This document shows positions 11,571 to 20,782 of a stretch of DNA of 64,000 bases, one piece after another. Numbering within the stretch: the first letter of the stretch is position 1; every line of letters begins with the position of its first letter. Source of the DNA: Strigops habroptila. Lineage: Eukaryota; Chordata; Aves; Psittaciformes; Psittacidae. Location: positions 79,682,923 to 79,746,922 of the forward strand of contig NC_044278.2 of the NCBI RefSeq assembly GCF_004027225.2, in the 5' to 3' direction. The notes under the pieces are model-generated. The model was given only the letters and a program-made list of their open reading frames with translations. It was not told where the DNA came from and did not search any database. Both the position numbers and the translations under genes were made by a program.

Positions 11571-12460
11571 GGGACGTTGTGAACTACCTTGGGACCTCCA
11601 TCACCATCAAGCGTTTCAATTTTTAATATGACAACATTCTACACTTTGGCTGCGAAAGCAATTATTGCGGCTTGTACATCAGTAATTAGCAAGTCTTTGC
11701 TGATGTGAGGAAAGTCCTCATTAGGACATGGAAATACTTTTTTGTGCATTCACCCGAAGGTCGGGGGTTGTGTTGTGGGTGTTGGTTTTTTTTTCTTCTG
11801 AAGGTTGATTTTTATCATCTAAAGGGAAAATAGCTTCTACACTAAATGGGATATTGACTTCCTGTGAACTTCACCAAATAACACACATACTGTGGGTTTT
11901 CTCTCAGCGCTCCCACTGACACTCAGGGGAAGGGCAAATACCGCGGCTAAAAAATGTAAAGCTAACGTTTGGTGAAATAAAAATACCCAGAAGGTTTAGA
12001 GCGAGTGGTTCTACAGGATCCACATTAACTTTTTATTTAAACTCGGGCTATATAGCAAACTATGATCAGATGTTAATGCTTTATATCCCAAGCTTTAGTA
12101 TATTCATCTTTGGGGAATCCTAAAAAGAGAAATCAAATACAATGGGTTACAATAATTAAGTTATAAACCGTTTCACTGTGGGAATAAGGGGTTACTTTAT
12201 TGCTTTCTCGAGATAGGCAGTTCAGCCAATTAAGGAAATCTGCCTATTTCTTTCTTGTATTTCAAGCTTGAGAAAACTGCGGGAGACAAGTAAATGCGTT
12301 ATATGTATATATATGCCTCCCTCGCTTTATCGAGCATCTTGGGCCGTAAAGATGGGCTGCAGCGTGGTCGTATCACCAATGAACTCGTTCCTCAAAGCCT
12401 GCGAGTTTATTGCCATCAGTATTCATGAGGCTGGACGTACCCACGAGGAACAGAAATAAC
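11571..12460. promoter_or_regulatory. Candidate conserved non-coding block upstream of POU4F1
   Basis: This is unique, repeat-free, AT-leaning sequence between GC-rich neighbours. It has several homeodomain-type cores (CAATTATTGC, CAGTAATTAGC, ACAATAATTAAG, GCCAATTAAGG) and no coding signal. These properties fit a developmental enhancer cluster 4-5 kb upstream of POU4F1, but no conservation data were available. Confidence 0.3.
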
Positions 12461-12741
12461 AGCGAACATTAAGATAAAATCTATTACCAGGCCCGTGCGG
12501 TGCTGAGCCTGGCTCAAGCCGTCTTCCCGAGGAGCCGGCTGTGTGTGAGCAGGGGAGAGGGGCTGCCGCGCGCTGGCGACAAGGGGAGCTGGTCCACAGT
12601 GAGCCCCGGGGACTCCCCGGGCTGCGCTGTGTGGGGCCGGGGGAGCGGAGGGTGCCGCGGGGCCGAGACCTGCGTCAGGGCAACATCGAGGCAGGGATGT
12701 AACTTTAAGCGTTGCTTTAAAGTTAGCTCTACCCCTCTTCC
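12461..12741. other. GC-rich non-coding sequence
   Basis: A CpG-containing GC-rich patch of about 250 bp precedes the GATA microsatellite. No gene is supported. Confidence 0.4.
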
Positions 12742-12747
12742 GATAGA

Positions 12748-12793
<46 letters not shown>
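12742..12793. repeat. (GATA)n(GACA)n microsatellite
   Basis: An imperfect GATAGAATA start leads into about seven GATA units from 12751, then about three GACA units. The compound GATA/GACA structure is of the kind first described as Bkm satellite in snakes and birds. Confidence 0.9.
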
Positions 12794-12794
<1 letters not shown>

Positions 12795-13330
12795 TATAGG
12801 TGCGTCCCAAGGACTGCAAAGGAATGTTTCTCCTCTCGGGCTTGATAAGCACCAGACCAAAATCCTTTCATCCTCCCCTCTTCTCTCTGCACCTCTGTAA
12901 GATCAGACAGAGGGAAAAGTTGGGTGATCGCGCCCTGGTGGATTTTAACGAAGGGGCAAGGGTGTCTCTCCAGCAGGTGGGACTGCTTCACTCCTTATTT
13001 GTGAAACCGTGGAGAATCCAGCAGGATGCACATTGCAAACTGCGGAGACAACGTGCCGAGCCCATCCTTGCCTCCAGAAGACGTCGGGGAGGTGGGACAG
13101 AAGACCTGTAGAACATCTGGGTGTCCTCACCTCCTCAGCCTACGGCTGGCGCTGGACGCGGAGGTGGGAGCGTAGCCGAATATTCTGCCTTTCTGGCCTA
13201 AAAAAAAAAAAAAAAAGACGGAAGCAGAAGGTGTCGCTTACAAGTACTGGAGGGGTTCTATGTTCCTCAGGCCGAGGCGAAGGTCGCGCCCACCCGAGCC
13301 GCCGGTCCCCGCTGCAGCCAGTGCGGCCGG

Positions 13331-13362
13331 GCCGGGGCTGCCCGGGGCTGCCCGGGGCTGCG
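13331..13362. repeat. 10-bp GC-rich tandem motif, three copies
   Basis: The unit CCCGGGGCTG, with a first copy GCCGGGGCTG, is repeated three times in tandem within a CpG-rich patch. Confidence 0.75.
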
Positions 13363-14198
13363 GGGACAGCCGGGGCCGGGCTGCCCGCCCTCGCTGCCCT
13401 GCCCTAGCCCTGCCTGCCCAGCGGTTAGGGCCACCAGCCTCAGAGGCACAGCAAGCCCGGCGGCATGCGGGAAAGAAAGCAGGTCACGGCCCAGCCTGGA
13501 AATCCATCCACGCCCGGTCGCCGCTTGTACACTTCTCCCTGGCTCTCAGCGTTTTCCTTAGGGAAACCTGATGCGCTTGGCCTGACAGCGCCCTGGAGAG
13601 CGACTACCCGCGCATGCCATGTCTTCCTCCGCCGGGGGAGGAAGTGAGCCCCGCTTTCTGCCTGCTTCCCTGCCGGGAGCAGGCAGGAGCTCCCCGGGAG
13701 CTGGCTTTCCACCGCTGGTAGGAAAGGAAACATGCCCGGGCCTTCCTCCTGAAGCTGAACGCTTCACAGCAACTAACTTGGCGAAAAGTTAGTTTCCTCC
13801 TCCTCTTCTCCATCCCTTCCCCAGGAGGCTTTCTGGTAGCTTAGAAATAGCTAAAAGTCATACGGCTTAAAAAAAAAAAAAAAATCCACCAAAAAGGAAA
13901 GAAATCCACATAAAGTATGATTTAGCTATTCTGCTGCAATGATTTCGATAAACAAGGAGAGACCAACCCCGCTTCAGACCAGTGTTTTTCAGTCTCAAGT
14001 TCACCCCCCACCCTCCCGAGGTGAAGTTGCATTCCGCCACCCTAGGGGACGCGGTAATGGATGGAGACCTGGCTCCCTTTCGCACAAGTAATTGGCAGCC
14101 GTTACCTCCTTCCTCCCGGCTGGATGGGGAGCTGGGGAAGGGCTTATGAAGACAAATGTGGACTTTACCTGGGGTTGTGGTGTGTGCTTGTGTGCTCT

Positions 14199-14215
14199 GT
14201 GTGTGTGTGTGTGTG
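14199..14215. repeat. (GT)n microsatellite
   Basis: About eight GT units lie within a wider TG-rich segment starting near 14175. Confidence 0.85.
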
Positions 14216-14654
14216 CCTGCGTGCCCTTTCGGCTGTGTTTATGCGCATAAATAAGAGGCGTGCAGGAGAAACAGAGCAATTCCGATGCACTCCTAGGCTG
14301 TCACATCCCTGATCCAACCACCCCGCTGCTGCCCGCCTGCCTGCAGCCCTGCTGAAGCAAATAGGGCAGCATCTGGTCGGTCACCGAGGGACAGCTCCGG
14401 CCTGCCCCAGGGGACGGGATTCACTGGGGGCTGTTCCCCGGGGATTCACACTAATCCCACAGGCACAGCAGCAGCAGATTCACTCCTTTGACAGTTTTGC
14501 CTCCAAGTTCATAAGTAGCTAAAAGGAAACAACAAAACCCCCTGCTCTAAAACGGAACAATAACCTCGAATCCCTCATAAAAAGAACCGTGAGTTATTAA
14601 CCCCAGTGTCACTCGTCACTCCTTAACGGTTCCATTCAAATGCGAGAGTGTTCA

Positions 14655-14914
14655 AAGAAAAAAACACAGAAAAGAAAGAGGAAAGTCAGACAGGAAGAAA
14701 GACAGGAAGAAAGAAAGTAAGACAGGAAGAAAGAAAGAGAGAGAGGGAGAGAGGAAGAGAGAAAGAGAGAGAGAGCAAGAAAAAGAGAAAAAAAGAAAGA
14801 AAAAGAGAAAGAAAGAGGGAAAGAAAGAAAGAAAGAGGGAAAGAAAGAAAGAGGGAAAGAAAGAGGGAAAGAAAGAGAGAGAGAAAGAGAGAAAGAGAGA
14901 AAGAAAGAAAGAAA
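14655..14914. repeat. Polypurine (AG/AAAG) tract, upstream tract 1
   Basis: About 260 bp that is almost entirely purine on the + strand, built from GAAA, GAGA and GAAAGAAA units with rare C or T. It lies about 1.5 kb upstream of the POU4F1 start. Long open frames on both strands are by-products of the repeat. Confidence 0.9.
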
Positions 14915-14999
14915 TAAATTCCAGATTACCTTTTTTTTTTGTAATATTTTTAGATCTAATAATACGGAATCAACTCGTTTCTTGTATAAAAAGTACCTG

Positions 15000-15229
15000 A
15001 GTAGCAAGAGAAAGAGGAGGGGGGAAAGACGCAAATGGCAGAAAGAGAGAAAGAAAAATAGAGGAAGAGGGGAAGAGAGGAAGGAGGAGTGGGTCAGAGA
15101 AGGAGCAAAAGAGAGAAAGAAGGGAGGGAGAGAGAGAGAAAGGAAGAGTACGAGGGGGAGGGGGAGAGAGGAGGGAAGAGAGAGAGAAAGACAGAAGGAA
15201 AAAAAGAAAAAAGGTAAGAAAGAAAGAGA
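15000..15229. repeat. Polypurine (AG/GGA) tract, upstream tract 2
   Basis: A second purine-strand tract of about 230 bp is separated from the first by an 85-bp unique segment with TTTTTTTTTT and AT-rich sequence. It is more GGA/GGGA-rich than the first tract. Confidence 0.85.
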
Positions 15230-15960
15230 AAACATGTTCTGTTTGTGATTGTTTTCCCCTTCAGACTACACCAGTGTAACTTGGGTTTTCCCAGGCAGAA
15301 GGACCGCGGGCTACCCGGGAAGCCAGGAGGACATGCCCAATTCCATCTCCGCGACACTTCCCGTGTGGGAAGCCCACGCTCCTCGTGGGCGAAGCGGCTG
15401 TCACCCACGGTGCCCAACACAACAATATTTGCAACAAAACTACACGGGGCGGTGGTGGGAGAATGAAATTATACGGAAATCGATAGCCTCGGAGTGCTTC
15501 AAACAAACGCTTGCCGCCGCGGTTCTTCCTTGGGAGCCGACGTGCAGCTCTCCCCGTGCAGCGGTAGGGTGCGGCTGGAGGACGCCACTTCCTGCCGTGC
15601 GGGCCCTCGACTGCGGCGGGGACCACACACCTTTGTGTGCGCGTGCCGAGGGCAGAGCCGGTTCCCACCGCCGCTCCAGGGGCAGGGAAGGGGCGCCGGC
15701 CCGCACCCCTCTGGCCCCGCCCCGGGGGCGCCCACCGCCTCCGCGGCCTGCCGCACATTCCCGCCCCGTCGGGGCGCCCCGGGGGCCGCGCTGGCGGCCG
15801 CGCAGCGCGCACGTGTGGCAGCCACAGGTGCCGCAGCCGGCCGGTGCCCGGCGTCGCTGGCGATAAGAGCGGCCCCGCCGCCGCCGCCCCGGAGAGACGG
15901 GCGAGGGTTGCGGGAGATGCAACAAGGCGCGGGGAGGCAGGGACCCGGGCAGGCGGCGGG

Positions 15961-16050
15961 AGGAAAAGGAGGAGGAGGAGGAGGAAGAGGAGGAGGAGGA
16001 GAAGGAGAAGGAGGAGGAAAGAGAGGGGGAGGAGGAGGAAGGGGGGGAGA
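15961..16050. repeat. GGA/GAA purine tract in the POU4F1 promoter
   Basis: About 90 bp of GGA and GAA triplets end in GGGGGGGAGA. The tract could form triplex or G-quadruplex structures on the + strand. Confidence 0.85.
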
Positions 16051-16084
16051 CAGCTGATGCCTGTCAAAGCCGGAGCCGCCACGC

Positions 16085-16094
16085 TCTCGCGAGA
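16085..16094. promoter_or_regulatory. TCTCGCGAGA promoter element
   Basis: A perfect 10-bp palindrome, extended to CTCTCGCGAGAG at 16084-16095. This motif is a known core element of many vertebrate CpG-island promoters and is bound by BANP when unmethylated. It lies 331 bp upstream of the POU4F1 ATG. Confidence 0.7.
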
Positions 16095-16409
16095 GCCCGC
16101 CCGGCGGTAGCCACGGGATGCGGGGCTCAGGTGCGGGCAGAGCGCAGCGCAGCGCGCCCGGCGCCGGGCAGCGGCAGGCAGAGGAGTGAGACGGCGGGGG
16201 CCGGAGGGAGCCTCGCCGCCCGCTCACCCGCCCAGCCCAGCCCCGGCCACCGCGGCAGCGGCGGCGGCGGGGGCAGGGTCCGCTGCGGCACCGCGCCACC
16301 GGCTCCGCCACCGCCACCCGCCGCAGTCCGCGGCTTCCCACGGCGGGAGGAGGAGGAGAGCGCCCGGAGAGCACTTTTCCCCGGACTTCAGGAGTGTTTG
16401 TGGATTTAC

Positions 16410-16481
16410 ATGCCAAGCCTTCAAGATGATGTCCATGAACAGCAAGCAGCCGCATTTTGCCATGCATCCCACCCTACCTGA
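16410..16481 (+). CDS. Overlapping upstream ORF at the POU4F1 start (putative)
   Basis: An ATG 16 nt before the POU4F1 ATG opens a 23-codon frame that crosses the POU4F1 start in a different frame and stops at 16479-16481. Its start context is weak (T at -3, C at +4), whereas the POU4F1 ATG has A at -3. Scanning ribosomes would therefore mostly bypass it. Whether it is translated is unknown. A second non-overlapping short frame starts with ATG at 16118 and ends at 16189. Confidence 0.35.
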   Translation: MPSLQDDVHEQQAAAFCHASHPT

Positions 16482-16548
16482 GCACAAATACCCCTCTCTA
16501 CACTCCAGCTCGGAAGCAATAAGAAGAGCATGTCTACCAACTCCACCG
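16426..16548 (+). CDS. POU4F1: POU4F1 (BRN3A) coding exon 1
   Basis: Exon 1 of the class IV POU-homeodomain transcription factor, a nuclear regulator of sensory-neuron and retinal ganglion cell differentiation. The exon has 41 codons, starts MMSMNSKQPHFAMHP and ends RRACLPTPP. It is essentially identical to the vertebrate BRN3A N-terminus as I know it. Translation starts at the first of two consecutive ATGs (16426), which has A at -3. The exon ends at CCG followed by the donor GTAAGG (16549), a phase 0 junction. The in-frame sequence upstream is open but contains no ATG, so a longer N-terminus is not supported. One short intron follows, the usual two-exon structure of this gene. Confidence 0.95.
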
Positions 16549-17411
16549 GTAAGGGACAGGCAGCTACAGCTCTCTTCTTTATTTCTTTATTTTCTTTCTT
16601 TCTTTCCCTCTCTCTTACACACAGACACACACTCCTTCTTTCTCTCTCTCTCTTTCGTGTATACTGCATGTATGTGTATGTGCATTAATAAAAAAACCGC
16701 TGCGAGGCACATTTTGACAAGCAGCGCTTAATGTTTTTTTCATGTCTTCCTCTGCAATCATCTGAGCGCCTGTGATCTTTTTTGAAAGCGGTGTTCACAC
16801 GAGCCTCCGACTTCATCCACTTTCTGTATTAATTTTTATGACTCGGCCTCTGAAAAGGAATGCGCTTTATGTGCTCTTGTGTTTGACACAATTCCCCAGC
16901 TGAGAGTTACAGATCCATGTCTTCTCCTCCTTTCTCCTCTTCTTTGGTTCCTTTTTTTTTTTTTTTTTAATTATTGTTTTATTTTAATTTATTTGGTCCC
17001 GTCACGCCCTCGTCTCCTCTTTTTTGGATCCTTCCCCCCGGGTTTCTTGCCCTTTCTACTCTTTGCTGCTTCTTTTCCTCTTTTGCCCCCCTCCTCTCTC
17101 TCTTCCCTATTATTCTACCCCATCCCCTATTTCCCCTCCGGCTATACCCTGCTTCTCTCACCCACTTGTCTCTTCCCCCGCCCCGTACCCCTTCACACGG
17201 GCACACTGCTGCCGGGTCCCCTCCTTCTTCCCCCCAACTTTCTCTCTCCTCACGGGGTCCCCTCTCTCGACTTTCCCTGCTCCTTCCCCACGGCGCTCCC
17301 GCAACCCCACACGCTCGCGTCCATCTCCATCCTTCTTTTCGCTTTGACCCCTTCCCGACGCCCCCCCGCCGTCCTCTCCCCGCACCCCTCTCTGTTTTGT
17401 GTCCCTTGCAG
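16549..17411 (+). other. POU4F1: POU4F1 intron 1
   Basis: An 863-bp intron with donor GTAAGG and acceptor CCCTTGCAG (AG at 17410-17411). The second half is strongly pyrimidine-rich (about 16915-17400), including a run of T near 16951-16968 and many TCC/CCT groups. Open frames that read through this region are artefacts of low stop-codon density. Confidence 0.9.
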
Positions 17412-18454
17412 CTGCAGAGCAATATCTTTGCCAGCCTCGATGAGACCCTCCTGGCGCGGGCCGAGGCACTGGCCGCAGTCGACATCGCCGTCTCGCAGGG
17501 CAAGAGCCACCCCTTCAAGCCGGACGCCACCTACCACACCATGAACAGCGTGCCCTGCACCTCCACCTCTACCGTGCCTCTGGCACACCACCACCACCAT
17601 CACCACCACCACCACCAGGCGCTGGAGCCTGGCGACCTCCTCGACCACATCACCTCCCCCTCCCTGGCGCTCATGCCCGGCGGAGGCGGCGGCGGAGGCG
17701 GTGGCGGCGGCAGCCACGACGGGGCGGCCGGCGGCGGCGGCGGCGGCGGCGGGGCCGGCGGCGGCGGCGGCGGGGAGGCGGCGGCCTCATCTCCACCTCG
17801 GCCCACCCACACTCGCACATGCACGGCCTGGGCCATCTCTCGCACCCGGCCGCCATGAACATGCCGTCGGGGCTGCCGCACCCGGGGCTGGTGGCTGCGC
17901 ACCACGGGGCCGCGGGGCAGGTGGCATCGGCGGCGGCGGTGGTAGGGGCGGCCGGCTTGGCCTCCATCTGCGACTCGGACACGGACCCGCGGGAGCTGGA
18001 GGCCTTCGCCGAGCGCTTCAAGCAGCGGCGCATCAAGCTGGGGGTGACCCAGGCCGACGTGGGCTCGGCGCTGGCCAACCTGAAGATCCCGGGGGTGGGC
18101 TCCCTCAGCCAGAGCACCATCTGCCGCTTCGAGTCCCTCACCCTCTCCCACAACAACATGATCGCCCTCAAACCCATCCTGCAGGCCTGGCTGGAGGAGG
18201 CCGAGGGCGCCCAGCGGGAAAAAATGAACAAGCCCGAGCTCTTCAACGGAGGGGAGAAGAAGCGCAAGCGGACTTCCATCGCTGCTCCGGAGAAGCGCTC
18301 CCTCGAGGCTTACTTCGCCGTCCAGCCCCGGCCCTCCTCCGAGAAGATCGCTGCCATCGCCGAGAAATTGGACCTCAAAAAGAACGTGGTGCGGGTTTGG
18401 TTTTGCAACCAGAGACAGAAGCAGAAACGGATGAAATTTTCAGCTACTTACTAG
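17412..18454 (+). CDS. POU4F1: POU4F1 (BRN3A) coding exon 2, frame broken in the Gly-rich linker
   Basis: Exon 2 begins [20 protein letters not shown] and carries the POU-IV box (about 17433-17530), a run of ten histidines (17586-17615) and a glycine-rich linker. After the linker come the Ala/His/Gly-rich region, the POU-specific domain (about 17981-18211, with [20 protein letters not shown]) and the POU homeodomain (about 18260-18436, with [16 protein letters not shown]), ending MKFSATY and TAG. The POU domains bind DNA and the N-terminus contributes to activation. The 1040 coding bases are not a multiple of three: upstream and downstream frames differ by one base, and the switch lies between about 17727 and 17783 within GGC repeats. 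Both sides match vertebrate BRN3A, so one base is probably missing, or two are extra, in the assembly. The full protein would be about 388 residues, against 419 in human. Confidence 0.93.
17586..17615 (+). repeat. Ten-histidine codon run in POU4F1
   Basis: CAC/CAT codons encode ten consecutive histidines, a feature of BRN3A and a histidine-rich signal seen in nuclear-speckle proteins. Confidence 0.85.
17679..17783 (+). repeat. GGC/GGA trinucleotide repeat encoding poly-glycine
   Basis: GC-rich triplets encode two glycine runs separated by SHDGAA. The reading-frame break of POU4F1 lies in the second run. The length of this repeat varies among vertebrates. Confidence 0.85.
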
Positions 18455-19833
18455 GGGCAGGCGGGAGGAGCGGCCCCGGGGGGGGTCCGGGCCGGGTCTG
18501 GGTCCGGGGGCCGCACACCCACCGTCGCCCTCTCCCGAGACGCCGTGGGAAGCTCCTGGGGACCAAGAGACGATGTAGAAATTAAACGCGAACTACTCGC
18601 TGAGAAAGGAAAGGGGGGGCCTGCAGGGAGGGAGGGGGGAGGAAGGGAGTGCGCTATCGATTATTAAAACAAAAAGACACCGGGACACCACCGAGAAGAA
18701 GGAGGAGAGAGGAGGAGGTAAAAACGCTCTAGAAACCCGTGGGGGTCACTTCAGCGGCCCCATCCCCCTCTCTGCCCCCCCGCACCCCCCAACAGAAAGC
18801 GGGAGAAAGAGCAACTTAAAGCATAAACACACACAACACACACCAATAAATACCGTGACAGCAACAACCACAAAACGAGCAACCTAAGTCACAACTTCCC
18901 GAAGGAAAACAAAACCGACCAACAAACCCGGAAAGCGAAACTGTTGGTGATGATGCTACGTTTGGTTTGGGTCTCTTTTCATTACTTTCTGGGTTTCTTT
19001 ATTTTCCTCTGGCTTGGTAATGAATGAGGATGGCGGTGGTTTTGGGGGGGGGGGGTCTTTTTCTTTGGATTTGGTGTGTTTTGTTTTTCTTTTTTATCTT
19101 TTCTTTTTTCTTCCTTTTCTTTTCTTTTTTTTTTTTTTGTTTGTTTGTTTTTATTATTTTTTTTTTTACCTCCTATTCTTTCTTTCCCCGTGCTTTTCTC
19201 CCGAACGCGAGGCTTTGGCGATGGGTCTTGTCTGTGCCTGGGAGCTGTGTGAGCGGACCCGTGGCAGCCGGAGCTCCCGAGGCTTGGGAGCAGGTCCATT
19301 CCCTCTCTGCTCTTGCCTCCCTAATCCTAGCTAGCTCAAGGAAAACAAACACACACACCTCCCCACCCCTCAAAAAAAAAAAGGTTACTACACGGCCCCT
19401 TTGTTTCCATTCCCTCGCCTGCATGGTTTGCGGTTCCATCCCTGTCTGAAGACAGGTCCCTGCCTCCGCAGAGATGTGTCTGGAGGCGGCTGCCAAACCT
19501 GTCTGAGCAGGGATGCTCTCCGAAAAGATGATGTTCAGATTCATTACGGCTCGTGGTTAACTATGTCCTCTCCTTTCCCCTCCCTCCTTCCCTTCCTATG
19601 CCCCCTGGCATCCCTACCAAATTCTGCTGGATTTAGGTTAGCAAGGGACTGCGGTGCTGAAAAGGTCCCGCCTTGGTTTCCTCCGGGGGCCAGGGGTTGT
19701 TGCCCGCGGCAGGCAACAGACATCACCAGTGCAGGTTTGAAATGCCATTTGTTTCTGAAGGGTCTGCATGCTGGGGACAAACACGCAAAGAAAAAAAATC
19801 CCATTTGGGGTTTCAAAGTCCTTTATTCTAAAT

Positions 19834-19839
19834 AATAAA
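19834..19839 (+). terminator. POU4F1: Candidate proximal poly(A) signal AATAAA of POU4F1
   Basis: A canonical hexamer 1380 bp after the stop codon, followed by a G/T-rich stretch (TTTTGGGGGTTGGGAGGGTTT) from about 19858. Position and context suit a short isoform. Confidence 0.45.
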
Positions 19840-20498
19840 CGTTAGACAGAGCATAGGGTTTTGGGGGTTGGGAGGGTTTCAATCTGCACTATCACAGTCT
19901 CCGGATTGGAAGCGATCATGTTGTTCCGTTGATAACGATGCTGGTACTACTAATAATCACCAAGGTGCATTATATGTCTCGCGGATTGAAGGGAAAAAAA
20001 AAAAAAACAAAAACCCAAATTCAAATGAATATTATCAGAGCTCGTTAAGTAAACCCGCCAGCTTCCTGCAGAAGCGCTTGCTGGCTCCGGCCGACACCGA
20101 GAGACTGTTAAGGCTGTTAACGAACAAGGAATCTCTGAAAAGAAAATACGGTTCCTTTTAAATCAAAATAAACAATAGACTGAAAGTATGCATGACCAAA
20201 AAAAAAAAAAAGAAAGAAAAGGGGAGGGGAAAAAAGGCATAGAAAGATCCGTGATAAAGTCTCGATACTATTTATTTATTTATCTATTTATTTTATTATT
20301 ATTATTGATATTATTATTATTTTATGTATCATTGTTTGCAGCGCAAACATTCTATTGCATTTTGAAACTGAGCACTAAATAGACTAGCTTCTGGTAGAAT
20401 CTTTTGTGGATGGTGTAATTTCACAGTTTAACTGCCTGTTTTCACCGAAAACACAAACGTTCTTGTCACATTCTTGTATCTAGATTTAAAAGAGGGAA

Positions 20499-20606
20499 GG
20501 GGAAAAAAAAAAAAAAAAAGAGAAAAGAAAAAAAAAAAAGAGAGAAAGACCGATTGTAAATATTTTCTTTAATGCACAAAAAAGAAGAAGAAGAAAAAAA
20601 AAAAGG
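20499..20606. repeat. A-rich low-complexity tract
   Basis: Several A runs with interspersed G (including AAAGAAGAAGAAG) flank a short unique segment TGTAAATATTTTCTTTAATG. Confidence 0.8.
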
Positions 20607-20776
20607 TTACAGACTGCAACCACGTGTGGATCTTGAACTGTCTCACCGAATAATCTACCTGTCCATGTATGTTTGCTGAGCTTTCTCCTTGGTTGTGTCT
20701 TTATTACTTTTATTTCTACCAGAAATATTTCTGTACGCCAAAATACAACAGGGAGATGCGTCCCAGCATACTTACA

Positions 20777-20782
20777 AATAAA
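20777..20782 (+). terminator. POU4F1: Candidate distal poly(A) signal AATAAA of POU4F1
   Basis: A hexamer about 2.3 kb after the stop, in unique sequence. Another AATAAA lies at 20985-20990 and either could end the long isoform. Confidence 0.45.

Larger units (their letters stand above)
12794..14654. other. Non-coding DNA upstream of POU4F1 with mixed CpG patches
   Basis: No gene is supported. GC-rich patches (about 13080-13460 and 13560-13740) alternate with moderate-GC sequence. Short A runs occur near 13201-13216 and 13869-13883. A 10-bp GC-rich tandem motif (13331-13362) and a GT repeat (14199-14215) are listed separately. All open frames here are short or overlap on both strands. Confidence 0.5.
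15520..16425 (+). promoter_or_regulatory. POU4F1: POU4F1 CpG-island promoter and 5' UTR
   Basis: This is very GC- and CpG-rich sequence immediately upstream of the POU4F1 start codon. It contains a GGA/GAA purine tract (15961-16050) and a TCTCGCGAGA palindrome (16085-16094). No TATA box stands out close to the start, which suits a CpG-island promoter. The transcription start is not determinable from sequence; somewhere between about 16.05 and 16.2 kb is likely if the 5' UTR is a few hundred bases long, as I recall for the human gene. Confidence 0.6.

Noticed and set aside
14636..15235. 199-codon Ser/Leu/Phe open frame, minus strand, and Lys/Arg/Glu frames on the plus strand
   Set aside because: Translations of the polypurine tracts; no real protein composition.
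16186..16425. In-frame N-terminal extension of POU4F1
   Set aside because: The open stretch begins with GTG and contains no ATG before 16426; the known protein starts at MMSMNSKQ.
15261..16467. Several 160-320 codon open frames on both strands over the CpG island
   Set aside because: Mutually overlapping frames rich in Arg, Pro, Gly and Ala, as expected in GC-rich DNA; no similarity to known proteins.
17250..18279. Long antisense open frames over POU4F1 exon 2
   Set aside because: Shadows of the GC-rich coding exon; Arg/Pro/Gly-rich with no domain.
17701..18585. 294-codon alternative frame through POU4F1 exon 2
   Set aside because: Out of frame with both POU domains and composed of Gly, Ala and Arg repeats.
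19014..19449. Phe/Leu-rich open frames in the POU4F1 3' UTR
   Set aside because: Produced by T-rich low-complexity sequence.
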